Below are positions 1-10,800 of a stretch of DNA of 64,000 nucleotides, one piece after another. Position numbers and translations under genes: made by a program. Below the pieces are notes generated by a model that searched no databases, was not told where the DNA came from, and worked only from the letters and a program-made list of their open reading frames with translations. This DNA is from Geomonas oryzisoli (GTDB lineage Bacteria > Desulfobacterota > Desulfuromonadia > Geobacterales > Geobacteraceae), in NCBI RefSeq assembly GCF_018986915.1, contig NZ_CP076723.1, positions 2,141,501 to 2,205,500 of the forward strand. The letters are read 5' to 3'. How positions within the stretch are numbered: the stretch's first letter is position 1; each line of letters begins with the position of its first letter.

Positions 1-33
1 GCGCGCGCACCGGCTCCAGTCCGGGGACCGGTA

Positions 34-1026
34 TCAAGCTCCCGCCTCGAACGATGCGCGCAGAAGCTTCAGCCCCTCCTGCGTCGAGATGCGGGGGGTA
101 TAGCCGAGGTCCCTGCGGGCAGCGGAGATATCGAACCAGTGGGACGTGGCCAGTTCCTTGGCGACGAAGCGGGTCATGGGAGGCTCGCCGGAAAGCCTGA
201 GCGTCTTCCAGGCGACCTCGCAGGCGACGCCGGCGGCATAAGCGACTCCGGCCGGAATGGTGCGGGTGACCGGCGGGACACCGGCCGCCTCCAGGATCGC
301 GTTCACCATATCCCACAGCGCGATGGGCTCGCCGTTGGAGATGAAGTACGCCTTCCCGGCGAGCGGGGCGTCGGCGGTGAGGCGGTCCGCCGCGTTCAGG
401 TGCGCCTCGGCGGCATTCTCCACGTACACGGTGTCGACCAGACAGGTGCGCGTGCCGATGCGCCTCAAGGCGCCGGCGCGTCCCTTGGTGACGATGCGCG
501 GCACCAGGTGGTTGTCGCCCGGTCCCCAGATCAGGTGGGGACGCAACGATACGGTGGACAGGGTGCGCGAGTTGGCGGCAAGGAGCGCCTGCTCCGCGAG
601 CGCCTTGGTGTGCGGGTAATGCGCCTCGAAATGGGTGGGGTAGGGGAGGGACTCGTCGCCCCCCTCGACGTCGGACCCGTCGAAGACGACGCTGGGCGAG
701 CCGGTGTGAACCAGGCGCCGGATGCCTAAGATGCGGCAGGCGGCGATCACGTTCTCGGTGCCGACGACGTTGGCCAGGTAGTACTCCTGGAAGTCACCCC
801 AAATGCCGGCCTTGGCTGCGACATGGAAGATAATGTCGCACCCCTTCGCCGCATCGACCACGGCGTTAAGGTTGGAAAGGTCGCCGCGACGCTGCTCCAC
901 GCCCAGTGCTGCCAGCTCCGGGTACTCGCCACGCGAGAAACTGACCACCTCGTCGCCGCGGGTGCGCAACTGCCTGACGATGGCCGAGCCGAGAAAACCT
1001 CCACCTCCGGTGACTAGCGCGCGCAT
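34..1026 (-). CDS. oleD: OleD, NAD(P)H-dependent 2-alkyl-3-ketoacid reductase
   Basis: This 330-residue protein is an extended short-chain dehydrogenase of the 3-beta-hydroxysteroid dehydrogenase/epimerase type. The N-terminus carries the Rossmann motif TGGGGFLG at about residues 7-14, and a YPHTK sequence near residue 137 supplies the catalytic Tyr-xxx-Lys pair. In the Ole pathway OleD reduces the 2-alkyl-3-ketoacid made by OleA to the 2-alkyl-3-hydroxyacid. It is the last gene of the olABCD series on this strand and its ATG lies inside the 3' end of oleC (13-base overlap), so the two are translationally coupled. The family alone is broad; the assignment rests on the oleA, oleB and oleC neighbours. 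Confidence 0.9.
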   Translation of the reverse strand: MRALVTGGGGFLGSAIVRQLRTRGDEVVSFSRGEYPELAALGVEQRRGDLSNLNAVVDAAKGCDIIFHVAAKAGIWGDFQEYYLANVVGTENVIAACRILGIRRLVHTGSPSVVFDGSDVEGGDESLPYPTHFEAHYPHTKALAEQALLAANSRTLSTVSLRPHLIWGPGDNHLVPRIVTKGRAGALRRIGTRTCLVDTVYVENAAEAHLNAADRLTADAPLAGKAYFISNGEPIALWDMVNAILEAAGVPPVTRTIPAGVAYAAGVACEVAWKTLRLSGEPPMTRFVAKELATSHWFDISAARRDLGYTPRISTQEGLKLLRASFEAGA

Positions 1027-2663
1027 TTAAGGGTCTCCGCGGCCCAGACCGCCAGCTTCTCCCTGAAGATCTTGGCGTTGTGCCGGATATCCACCGGGAA
1101 GGCGGGGTGGAACAGGATGGTTTCGATGGAGCGGGTGTGGATATGCTCTTCTGCCAGCGTTTTCAGCTCCGTGCGCACCTGCTCCTGGTCGACCTTGACG
1201 TTCTTCTCCAGTTCGATGCAGATCACCGGAGTGAGGGCGCCCGGCTCGCCAACGCCCACCAGGGCGCTGCGGAACACGGCGGGATGCGTGTTGAAGACGG
1301 CCTCGCACGGGATGGTGTAGAGCGGGCCGCCCTCGGTCTCGACGCGATGGGACTTGCGGCCGCAGAACCAGACGCGACCATCTTCGTCCCTGCCGCCCAG
1401 ATCGCCCATGCGGTGAAAGAAGGAACCGGTGGCCGGATCGATGATCTTGGAGAGGTGGTCCGATTCCGGACGGTTGTAGTAACCGCGGGTCACCTGCTCT
1501 CCCTGCACCACGATCTCGCCGATCTTTCCCGTTGGGACGCGCAATTCGTCATCCCAGCCATAGATGGGGTTGTCGGTGATCTGGATGATCTCCAGACGGA
1601 TCCCTTCGACCGGGCGCCCCACGCAGACCCCGCCACCTGCGTCAGTGATCTTGCGGGTTTCCTCAAGGATCTCGGTGCTGCCGATGGAACAGACCGGGAG
1701 CGCCTCGGTAGCGCCGTAGGGGGTGAACACCTGCACGCCCGGATTGAGAAGGCTCGTGAAACGCTCCAAAACGGAGGCCGGGACCGGCGCACCGGCGGAG
1801 ATGGCGCGGCGCAGGGTCGGGAGTTTGATGCCGTGCTCGACGCCGTAGCGTCCCACCCGGTTGATGAGGGCGGGGGAACCGAACATGGTGGTCACGCCGT
1901 ATTCGTTGATAGGCCCCACGATCTTGCGCGGATCGACCGAACCGGGGCGGGTGAAGTCCATCTCCGGGATCACCGCGGTCATGCCGAGCGCCGGGGCGAA
2001 CAGGGCGAAAAGCGGGAAGGTGGGGAGATCGATCTCGCCCGGTTCGATGCCGTAGACCTCTTTAAGCGCCTTGACCTGCGCGGAAAAGTTCCCGTGGCTG
2101 TAGATCGCCCCCTTGGGGATGCCGGTGCTGCCGCTGGTAAAGAGGATCGCCGCGACGTCGTCCTTCTGGGTCGGAGCGAGCGTGAAGGGGGAATCGTCCT
2201 GCTGCTCGGCGATGATCTTCGCGAGCGTGGTCCCCTCCCAGAACAGGCGCGGTCCGACGGTGACACAGGTGCGGATGGTTTCTTTCCCCCAGCCAAAGAG
2301 CTTGCGCGCTATGTGCGCCTTGGGGATGCCGATGAAGGCGTGCGGTTCCGCCTCGGAGAAACACTGCTTCAGGTTCTTGATCCCGAGCCCCGGGTCGATG
2401 AGTACCGGCACCGCACCCACCTTGAACAGGGCGAAGGTGAGGGCGAAGAACTCCGGGCTCGGCGTCACCATGAGCACAGTGCGTACGCCGCTGCAGATGC
2501 CGTTGGCGATCAACCCGCGCGCGATCTTATCGCTCAGGCCGTTCAGCTCGGAGAAGGTGAGGCTCCGCTTCCCCCTGGGGAAGATGATCGCCCTGGTGTC
2601 CGGCTGGCGCCTAGCCATCTCGGGCAGGTGCGCAGCTATGTTGACGAATTGGGTCTCGGACAT
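1014..2663 (-). CDS. oleC: OleC, AMP-dependent beta-lactone synthetase
   Basis: This 549-residue protein belongs to the ANL superfamily of adenylate-forming enzymes. The P-loop-like motif LFTSGSTGIPKG is near residues 173-184, and a GYYNRPESD segment followed by RMGDLGG marks the hinge region. OleC enzymes adenylate the 2-alkyl-3-hydroxyacid and cyclise it to a beta-lactone rather than joining it to CoA. The start ATG at 2663 lies 4 bases past the oleB stop, and the 3' end overlaps oleD. An ordinary acyl-CoA ligase would look similar, but the fixed neighbourhood of oleA, oleB and oleD makes OleC much the better call. Confidence 0.9.
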   Translation of the reverse strand: MSETQFVNIAAHLPEMARRQPDTRAIIFPRGKRSLTFSELNGLSDKIARGLIANGICSGVRTVLMVTPSPEFFALTFALFKVGAVPVLIDPGLGIKNLKQCFSEAEPHAFIGIPKAHIARKLFGWGKETIRTCVTVGPRLFWEGTTLAKIIAEQQDDSPFTLAPTQKDDVAAILFTSGSTGIPKGAIYSHGNFSAQVKALKEVYGIEPGEIDLPTFPLFALFAPALGMTAVIPEMDFTRPGSVDPRKIVGPINEYGVTTMFGSPALINRVGRYGVEHGIKLPTLRRAISAGAPVPASVLERFTSLLNPGVQVFTPYGATEALPVCSIGSTEILEETRKITDAGGGVCVGRPVEGIRLEIIQITDNPIYGWDDELRVPTGKIGEIVVQGEQVTRGYYNRPESDHLSKIIDPATGSFFHRMGDLGGRDEDGRVWFCGRKSHRVETEGGPLYTIPCEAVFNTHPAVFRSALVGVGEPGALTPVICIELEKNVKVDQEQVRTELKTLAEEHIHTRSIETILFHPAFPVDIRHNAKIFREKLAVWAAETLKCAR

Positions 2664-2666
2664 GGG

Positions 2667-3569
2667 TCAGGCCGTCTCCCGGGTCTCGGTCTGCTGCATA
2701 AATTGGACGATGAGCGGCACCACTTCCTCTTTCATGTCTTCCAGCACGTAGTGGCCGGCGTCGGGGTAGCTTTTCACCTGTGCCTTGGGGAAGCGGCGCT
2801 GCCATTCGGCGAGGAAGGTGGTGTCGAACACAAAGTCGAGCTCGCCCCAGAAGATGGCCATGGGGAGGTCGCGGAAGCGATCCAGCCCGTCGGCGATCTC
2901 GCTCACCAGCTCGTAGCCGCGGTCGCCGGGCGCCAGCGGGATGTCCTGCACGAAGCGCAGCGTGGCGATGCGGTTCTGCCAGGAGTCGTAGGGGGCGCGG
3001 TAGGCCTGCATCAGCTCCTGCGACATCGGGTTCTTCTTGCAGCCGACGATTGAGGCGCCGACGCTGAAGGCATTGAAACCGCGCACCAAAAGGGTTCCCA
3101 GCAGCGTGTCGCGGCAGATCTTCAACCCCAGCGGGAAGGTCTTCTCCTTGGGAAGGTGGAAGGCCGCGGTATTGAGGACCACGATGCGGCCGATGCGCTC
3201 GGGGTGGCGGCTCGCGTACCCCATGCCGATCATCCCGCCCCAGTCGTGCACCACCAGGGTGATCTTCCCCTGCAGATCGAGGGAATCGATGAGGCGCTCC
3301 AGATCGTCGATGCGGCGGGAGAGGGTGTAGTCGTAGTGGTCGTCGCCGGGCTTGTCGGAGAAGCCGCAGCCGATGTGATCCGGCACGATGCAGCGGTAGT
3401 TGTCGCGCAGCGCCAGCACCAGGTTTCGGTAGTAGATAGACCAGGACGGGTTGCCGTGCACCATGACCACCGGCGCGCCGGTCCCTTCGTCCAGGTAGTG
3501 GTACGAAAGGCCGTCGAGGTCGAGGGTGCGGCCGGTGAAGGGATAGTAGTTTTTCACGGCGTCTCTCAC
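2667..3569 (-). CDS. oleB: OleB, beta-lactone decarboxylase (alpha/beta hydrolase)
   Basis: This 300-residue alpha/beta hydrolase is of the haloalkane-dehalogenase type. An oxyanion-side HGNPSW motif lies near residue 36, a nucleophile elbow VVHDWGGMIG near residues 103-112 has Asp as nucleophile, and a C-terminal DAGHY supplies the His. OleB decarboxylates the beta-lactone from OleC to the final cis-olefin. The open frame runs further upstream, but that part is a shadow of oleA. I chose the GTG at 3569, which overlaps the oleA TGA stop in a GTGA arrangement and gives the usual family length. OleB and OleC are separate here, not fused as in some actinobacteria. Confidence 0.9.
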   Translation of the reverse strand: MRDAVKNYYPFTGRTLDLDGLSYHYLDEGTGAPVVMVHGNPSWSIYYRNLVLALRDNYRCIVPDHIGCGFSDKPGDDHYDYTLSRRIDDLERLIDSLDLQGKITLVVHDWGGMIGMGYASRHPERIGRIVVLNTAAFHLPKEKTFPLGLKICRDTLLGTLLVRGFNAFSVGASIVGCKKNPMSQELMQAYRAPYDSWQNRIATLRFVQDIPLAPGDRGYELVSEIADGLDRFRDLPMAIFWGELDFVFDTTFLAEWQRRFPKAQVKSYPDAGHYVLEDMKEEVVPLIVQFMQQTETRETA

Positions 3570-4612
3570 CAGTCCACTCCCAGCATCAGACAGTTGAGCC
3601 CGCTCCCGATGCCCAGCAGGGCCACCCGGTCGCCGGCGGAAAGGATGTCGCGCTCGTCCGCCAGCGCGGCGGTCAGCGGCAGGGAAACGGTCCCCATGTT
3701 CCCCAGGAACTCGTAGCTGGTGAAGTCCTTGTGCAGGGGGATGCCCAGCGTCTTCAGGATGGCGCTCTGGTGCGCGCTCCCGACCTGGTGACACACCACG
3801 CGGTCCACGTCGGTTTCCCTCCAGCCCACTTCGGGGAGGAATTCGTCCCAGGTGCGTCGACCCAGTTCCACGCCGAAGTTCATGACGCTCACCGCGTCGG
3901 TGCTCATGGACTGCTCGTACCCGCCCTTGCCGTCGGGGGTGATGCCCCACAGGCACAGGCCATGGTGTTCCGGCGCAGCCTGGGTGATGCCGCCGCGCAG
4001 CCGCCTGCGGCCGGACTTGGAGAAGGAGCCGTCGGTGAGGAGCACCGCAACCGCGCCCGAGCCGCCGGTGAGGGTGGCCAGCGAACTGGCGAAGTTCTCC
4101 ATGCTGCGGTCCTCCAGCATCTTCGCGATCATGACGTCGTTGATGTCGCGCGCGCTCTCGCAGGAGACCACCAGGCCGGCGCGGATCTGTCCGAGCTCGA
4201 TGCGGTTGGCCACCTCCAGGATGCCGTTGAGGACTCCCAGGCAGGCGTTGGAGAGGTCGAAGATGGCCGCGTTGCCGGAAACACCGAGGCCCGCGGCGAC
4301 GCGGCAGGCGGTGGCCGGTTCGAAGCGTTCCCGGCAGACGCCGGTGTAGAGCAGGGCGCCGATCTCGTTGGGGGAGATGCCGGCGGACGCCAGCGCCTTC
4401 TTGCCGGCCGCGATGGCGCCCTTGGAGAGCTGGAAGCCGGGTTCCCACCAGCGGCGTTCGCGGATTCCGGTCAGCGCCTGGAGTTGACCGGGCGTGAAGT
4501 GCAGCGTCTTGTAAAGCGGCTCCAGCCGCGCCTCGAGCTCATCCGAGGTGACCACCACCGGAGCGAGCTCGTAACCGAAAGATTCGATATATACCTTGGA
4601 ATACTTCATCAA
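3566..4612 (-). CDS. oleA: OleA, head-to-head acyl-CoA condensing thiolase-fold enzyme
   Basis: This 348-residue protein has the FabH/thiolase fold. The nucleophile Cys124 sits in SNACLGVLNG, His275 in VCHQVG and Asn305 in LGNMGTVS. Glu98 in RFEPATAC occupies the place of the glutamate that OleA supplies across the dimer and that plain FabH lacks. OleA joins two long acyl chains by a Claisen condensation to a 2-alkyl-3-ketoacid. The start has an AAGGTG ribosome site six bases upstream. It follows pfaC on the same strand after a 205-base gap, so polyunsaturated chains from the Pfa complex are its likely substrates. Confidence 0.93.
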   Translation of the reverse strand: MMKYSKVYIESFGYELAPVVVTSDELEARLEPLYKTLHFTPGQLQALTGIRERRWWEPGFQLSKGAIAAGKKALASAGISPNEIGALLYTGVCRERFEPATACRVAAGLGVSGNAAIFDLSNACLGVLNGILEVANRIELGQIRAGLVVSCESARDINDVMIAKMLEDRSMENFASSLATLTGGSGAVAVLLTDGSFSKSGRRRLRGGITQAAPEHHGLCLWGITPDGKGGYEQSMSTDAVSVMNFGVELGRRTWDEFLPEVGWRETDVDRVVCHQVGSAHQSAILKTLGIPLHKDFTSYEFLGNMGTVSLPLTAALADERDILSAGDRVALLGIGSGLNCLMLGVDW

Positions 4613-4659
4613 TCACCTTAAGAAACGGAAGCTGGAAAACTTAAAAGCGGAAAGCGTGA

Positions 4660-4714
4660 CCACAGAGGACACGGAGGTCCACAGAGGACACGGAGGTCCA
4701 CAGAGGACACAGAG
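4660..4714. repeat. Tandem 19-bp repeat in the pfaC-oleA gap
   Basis: The unit CCACAGAGGACACGGAGGT occurs twice exactly (4660-4678, 4679-4697) and a third time partly, drifting into CACAGAGAAAAAA. The copies have no spacers. It lies in the only sizeable gap between the Pfa and Ole genes. Confidence 0.9.
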
Positions 4715-4788
4715 AAAAAATTGTAGTTAAAGTCACCACAGCTACCTGTCTGCCACCATGATGGAGAACGGAGAGGAAGACCAACCTC

Positions 4789-4813
4789 GAACGTAGAACG
4801 TAGAACGTTGAAC
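4789..4813. repeat. Short GAACGTA tandem repeat
   Basis: Three successive GAACGTA/GAACGTT heptamers followed by GAAC lie just beyond the 3' end of pfaC. Nothing else is recognisable in this part of the gap. Confidence 0.75.
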
Positions 4814-4817
4814 AGGT

Positions 4818-7800
4818 TTAGCCTCTTTCTATCTGCACGGTGAAGTCGTTCATCTGGTAAATGGCCCGCCCATCCACGTACAGGAAGCCTGCGGCGGTGA
4901 GGATGCGATTGGCGTCATCCACGGCGGTGACCCAGGCCATCACGGTCACTTCCTTGTTGGCCGGCACCACCTGCCCGCGATAGAGCCAGCGGTGCTTGCG
5001 CTCCAGGGCGACGGCCGCGACGGTATCGCCTTCGTTCCACCCCCAGCGCTCGACGGCGGCGAACTTCATCAACTGCAGGAACGATTCCAGCCCCAGGGAA
5101 CCCGGGGTTACCGGATCCTGGTAGAAATGCGCCTTGAAGTACCAATCCTCGCCGACAACGGTCTTGATCCCCCTGAGGTAGCCAAGGCCCGCCGGGCCTC
5201 CGTCCGGGACGTACAGTTCGATCCTGTCGATCATCCTCAGCGTCTTGTCCGGGAAGGGACGCTGCTCGGGGTAGGGGAGGGAACGCCCGCGCCCGGCTTC
5301 CTCGGCACTCGGGATATACGGAGCCGCCTCCCTGATCCCCACCTGGTTGGCCAGCGCTTCCTTGGCGAAGAACCCGAACATGGTTTCGCCTTCGTAGAGC
5401 ACGCCGTGACGGTCGGCGACGGAGAAGTTGAACTCCTGGATGATCATGCCGCCGCTGGTGGCGGCCTTGGTAAGGGTCGCCGTGGCGGTAAGCGTGCCGC
5501 TGTGCGGCGTCACGGGGCGATGCTGGACCGCGGTACCTCCCAGGTTGCGGAAGGAGATATCGGTCGGGCTGGTGAGCGCGGAGCCGACGTAGGCCGCAAG
5601 CCAGCCGCAGGGCTGCAGCGCGGCTTCTAGGAGCACCGCGAAGGGCATGCGCGTCTGACGGTCGGCGGCGAAATACCACTCGTCCACCGGGATGTCGTAC
5701 TGCGCCTCGGCCATGGCGCCCGGCACCATCTGCCACGGCTCGCCCTTGATGCCGGTGACGCGGTCCATGAACTGGAAGGGAGGACCGGGGAGGCGGGCGA
5801 TCTTCCTCTCGCTGTCAAAGACCTTGTAGCGGTCGCCGAACCCTTCGGAAGGATTGCCGTTGCTGTACGCCAGGATCTGCTGCTTGGTGTAGAGCGCGGC
5901 TTTCCGGTCGTATAAAGGTGCCTGCACGCCCTGCGCGGCAGGCGCGGCAAAGCTCAGGGATTGCGCATGTTTGGACTGCCAGAGCTGAAGCAGGGCTTCA
6001 CGCGTCGTACCGGTGAGACGGGCCGACATGTTGGTGATTTCCACGATGGGCTTGCCGTCGGCGTACATGAGTGCGTCGACGATGGCGTACGGTTCCGGCC
6101 GGTAGCCCAGTTCGCGCACGGTCACCTCGTAGGTCACCACCTTGGTGGTCTCCAGTACCTGGCCGCGGCAGCAGAGCTGGCTCGCGACGCCCGGAACCGG
6201 CTGCCACGCGGCGCCGTCGGCCTCCGCCACCCAGCCCAGGCGCAGCAGGAAGATACGCAGCGTGTGCATGCAGCACTCGTACATGAGCGTGCCCGGCATG
6301 ACGCGGTCATCCACGAAGTGACAAGTGATGAACCAGTCATCGGGATGGATGTCCGCTTCGGCGCGGATGAAGCCGAGGCCGCAGCGCCCGCCGTCGGGGA
6401 CCAGTTCCATGACCCGGTGCACCAGCTCCATCCTGCCGCCGGGAAGGGTAAGGGGACGCTGGACCGGGAGACCGGCGAAGAGCGGTCCGAAGCATGCCGC
6501 CAGGTCGCCTCGACGCAGGGCGTCGAGCTGCCGCGCGTCGTAGGATGCGGGCTGCATGGAGACCAGGTACTGCCAGTCCGCGGGGAGCTTTCCGGTGCGG
6601 GGACGCAGGTCGATGGCCCCGCGCACGATCCCCTTGCCGGCGTCCAGCTCCTGTTGGCTGAAGAAGCCGGCGCAGCCGTTGCGCATGGAGAGAAGCGGCT
6701 CCCCGTTCACGGTCGCCTCGAAATGGAACCGGAACAGGTAGGTCTCGCCCTGCCTGAAGAAGCGCTCGATGCGGATATCGTAGTTGATGGTCTCGCCGGG
6801 GGCGGGAAGCTCGCGGTGGAAGGTCACCACGGCGTCCAGGAGCCGGTAGACGGCGAGGCCCTTGGTGATGAAGTCGATGCCGAGATAGCCGGACAGGAAC
6901 AGGTCGGCCTGGCCCGCCTCGACCGCGATGCAGGTCGGTATGCGCCCGCCGTCCAGGTACCAGGCGCCGGGATGCACATCGTGCTGGGTCACCACCCGAC
7001 CGCTGGTCATCGATTTCGGCTCACCCTCGAGCGCCACGATGCGGTGCACGAGCTGCAGCGGCACGTCCGGCAGTCTCACCCTGGTCGGGTAGCTGTCCGC
7101 CTCGGCGAACTCGGGACCGAGCATCTTTGCGACCGACCCGATGGCGAATTCCAGGCACATGTCGTAGTCGTACAGCGCCGGCAGCGCACCGGGGTAGGGT
7201 GCGGGAGCGGGATTCGGTGCCGGAGCCATTCCTGATACTTGGGCTCTTCTCGGTGCTTGAGCCACTCCCGATACCGTAACTGCAGACGGTGCAGCATTAT
7301 CAACCACTGCGCGTGCCTCACGTCCTCCCCTTTGCGAAGGGGAGACAGAGGGGATTTGCACCTCAACCGGTATCCCGGCAGCCAGCATCTGCTGCTGGAT
7401 GGAGATCTGCAGCGCCAGCGTATCGGCGATGGACCGGCTCAGGTCGTTGGCCACTCTGAGGTACGCCTCGTGGGCCTGCTGGTGGGCATCACGCGCGCGG
7501 GCAAAGTCGCCGAGCAGAGGCTGAACCGTACTCTCCTGTGCAGGTATCTGCGACGGGGGGACTGGCTCCGTAGGTGCCTGTCCCCTTTTAGCCTGTCCCT
7601 TTTCTACCCCTTCTTCAGGCGTATTTCGTGCCGTACTTACCTGAACATCTGCGGGTCGGCTTATCGGAGGATTCGGTGTATCCGCAGGCGCTGGGCGGAC
7701 AGGCGTCTGCAGCGGGGAAGCCGCCATCGGCACGGCCGTGGTCTTGGGCGACAGGGGGACTGGCACCTGCGGAGCCAGTCCCCTCTCCGGTGCGAACGGT

Positions 7801-10800
7801 GCCCCGCCGGTGGTGAAACGAAGGCCTTTGTGTTCGGCTGCGATAACCGACGCCGGCACGGGGACATCCGGAACAGTGGAGAAGAGCGGTTCCAGATCGA
7901 CAGGGACGCGCTCGGCGGTAAGCTGCGCCAGCAACCGTAGTACCGCGGAGTTGGCATCGGTGCCGGGCTGGCAGACGGAACGCGCCACGTGCGGGCGGTT
8001 GTTGAGGATGCGCCCGATCATCCGGCTGCAGGAAGCACCGGGGCCCATCTCGATGAAGTAACGGATCCCTTCATCGTAGGCGGCTTCGATCACCTTCGGA
8101 TAATCGATCCCTTCGACGGCCTGGGCCAGGATCGACTCGGCCGCGCTGCGGCGGTTAACCTGGTAGGCGCTCCCGGCCGCGCCGCTGTAGAAGGTGATCC
8201 CGGCGGGCGGATTGGTGTTGAAGACGTGCAGGTCGCGGTAGGCGTTCGCCACCTGGCGCGCCACCTCGCAATGCACGGTGGTCACACCCTGCAGCGGGAA
8301 GAAACGGCAATCGAGCATGGCCACCAGGTGCTTGACCCACTTAACATCGCCGCCGATGACGCACTCGTCGGGCGTGTTGACGATGAGGAGGTACACCCTG
8401 CTGGTCTTCTTGATGGCGCGCCGTACCTCGCGCGCCGGGGCGTCGACCACGCCGATGCTCCAGTTGATCTCTTTGCCTTCGGGCTCCCCCCATGCTTCGC
8501 GGGCGGCGCGGCATTCGCCGGCCAGGTCGCGGGTGAAGAGGGTGGAAGCCTTCATGCGGGTCAGCATGAGGTCGCGCTCGGTCCAGGTGCGGGTGGCGAA
8601 AAGCCCGGCGGATTCGCCCAGGCTGTAGCTGATCACCGCGCTCGGCTTGATCCCAAAGCGCTGCACCACGTCGGTGACCGCGCAGCCGGTGGCCACTTGG
8701 CCGAAGATGACGGCGAGATGGTTCTCGTGCACGCTGTCGATCGGCGCGCCGTTCCAGAACTGCTCCGGCTGGAACTGCTCGCGCAGGTAGAGGTTTTCCG
8801 CGTCCTGACGGCGATAGATCTCGGGCCAGCGGGCGGACAGCTCCATCCCCATACCGGCGAAATGGTTGCCGGAGCCGGGGTAGACGAAGCCGATCTTGCC
8901 GCTTTTGCCGATGGGCTTGGCGGTGAAGAAGAGGCGGTCGCGCTGGGAAGGATGCAGCACCGCCTCGGCGTAGGTCTCGTCCGAGCGCAGGATCCGCTCT
9001 CCCTGCAGGCAGAGCGAGGCGAGCTCGTCGGCGCTGCGGGCAACCAGGGAAACGGCAAGCGGTGCGCCGGAGGCGCTGCTTTCCTTGCAGACGCGCCGGG
9101 AGAGGGCGGCCACGTTCGGAGCCGGCTTTCTTTCCGCCGTCTCCCGCAGCTGCTGCAGCCCTTCGGCCAATTCCTGCCGGTCGGCACCGGTGACGCTGAA
9201 CAGGAATTCGTCCCAGCCCCCCAGCGGCGCAATCTGCTCTACCACTGCGCGCTCGGGGACGTTATCGTACCCCTGCAGCACGACATGGCTCACGCTGCCG
9301 TCCACGCCAAAGACGCTGACGCCGGCATGGCGCGCTCCTTCGCTGCGGTTTCTCAGCCAGTAGCGTGATCCGTTGGGGAGGAAGAGGGCGCCGTTGCCGG
9401 AGAGCTGGCCCACGGGACGCTCGCCGGAGCGCGCTCCCGGGATGATCTCCTGGTACAGCGCCAGGCAGCCGCGCACCAGCGAGGCCAGACCCGAAGCGGC
9501 GCCGGTGTGACCGATATCGCCCTTGACGCTGACAACGGGGAGGCGCCTTTGTTGCGCCGTGGGACCCGGCTCGTCGAAGAACTCGGTGAGTGCGGCGGCT
9601 TCCATGCGGTCTTCGGCCGCGTTGCCGCTGCCGTGGGCCTCGATGAGACCGATGCCGGCGGGCGCTGCCTCGGCCTCGCCGTAGGCGCGCTCCAGCGCGT
9701 GACGGTAGGCGGGAACGCCGGGGAGCATGACTTCGCCGCTCGCGCTGCCGATGCCTCCGATGACGGCGTAGATACGGTCTCCGTCGCGCTCAGCATCTTC
9801 CAGGCGTTTCAGGATCACGGTGGCAGCTCCCTCGCCGACCACGGTGCCGTCGGCGGACTGGTCGAAGGGGGTGGCGCTGCCAAAGCCGGAGTAGGGGCGG
9901 TTAAGGTGTTGCCCGATCACGGCCCGCAGGTCGCCGGCGAGATCCACGGCTCCCACGATGGCACGGTCGATCTCGTCCGACTGCAGCTGGCGCACCGCCG
10001 TTTCCAGGGCGCGCAGGCCGGAGCTTTCCTCGCTGGACATGGTGAAGCTCGGGCCGCCACAACGGAATTCCCGGGCCACGCGGCTGGCGACCACGCTCCC
10101 CAGGGCACCCATGGTGCGGTTGGCGGTAAGTGCCGGGCCAGCCTGGTCGCGCAGTTGTTCGATCCACAGCTCCATCTCCTCCGGAGAGAGCTGCAGGCCA
10201 AGTTCCCGCGCCCACGCCTTGGCCTTTTCCGCGATGGTCCAGCGGAAGGCGAAATTGGTGCTGTTCAGGTCGAGCGCGATGCCGACGAAGACACCGGCGC
10301 GCAGGTTGTCGCCGCGCTCCATCCCGGCGTCTTTCATGGCGGCAGCGGCGGACTGCAGCATCAGGAGCTGCTGCGGCAGCATCTCCTCGAGTTCCTTGGG
10401 CGGGATGCGGAACTGGTCGGTCGGCTGGGAGAACTCGTCCAGGTAGAAACCGGCGAAGGGGGTGTCCTTCAGCTTTTCCTTGCTGAACCAGGCGCTTTGC
10501 TCGGCTCCCCACCAGTCCTTGGGCTGGGACGGCTTCGCACCGGGCTCACCGCCGAGTACGCGGGTCTGGAATGATTTCAGATCCTGCCATTTGCCAAAGC
10601 GGGCATCGAGGCCGACCACGGCAACAGCCGGGGACTGGCTCCGCGAGGTGCCTGTCCCCCTGCTTGTAGCTTCAGCAGCACCGGCTGCGCCGTCAGACAA
10701 CCATTCCTCGACCAGCAGGTGCGCGTTGATGCCGCCGAACCCGAAGGCGGAAACGGCGGCACGGCGGGGCACGCCGTCGCCACGACGCTGCCACGGGGCT

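Noticed and set aside
1080-3053. Long plus-strand open frame opposite oleC and oleB
   Set aside because: It is a shadow of oleB/oleC codons, with no start signal and no recognisable motif.
3570-4448. Upstream extension of OleB to a 593-residue protein
   Set aside because: The extension is out-of-frame oleA sequence; the GTG overlapping the oleA stop gives the normal OleB length.
4660-4714. Short CRISPR-like array
   Set aside because: The 19-bp units touch each other without spacers, and there is no cas gene in the window.
5961-7235. Plus-strand frame of more than 400 codons opposite pfaC
   Set aside because: It has only His/Gly/Arg-rich low-information sequence and no ribosome site; the minus-strand hot-dog domains explain the region.
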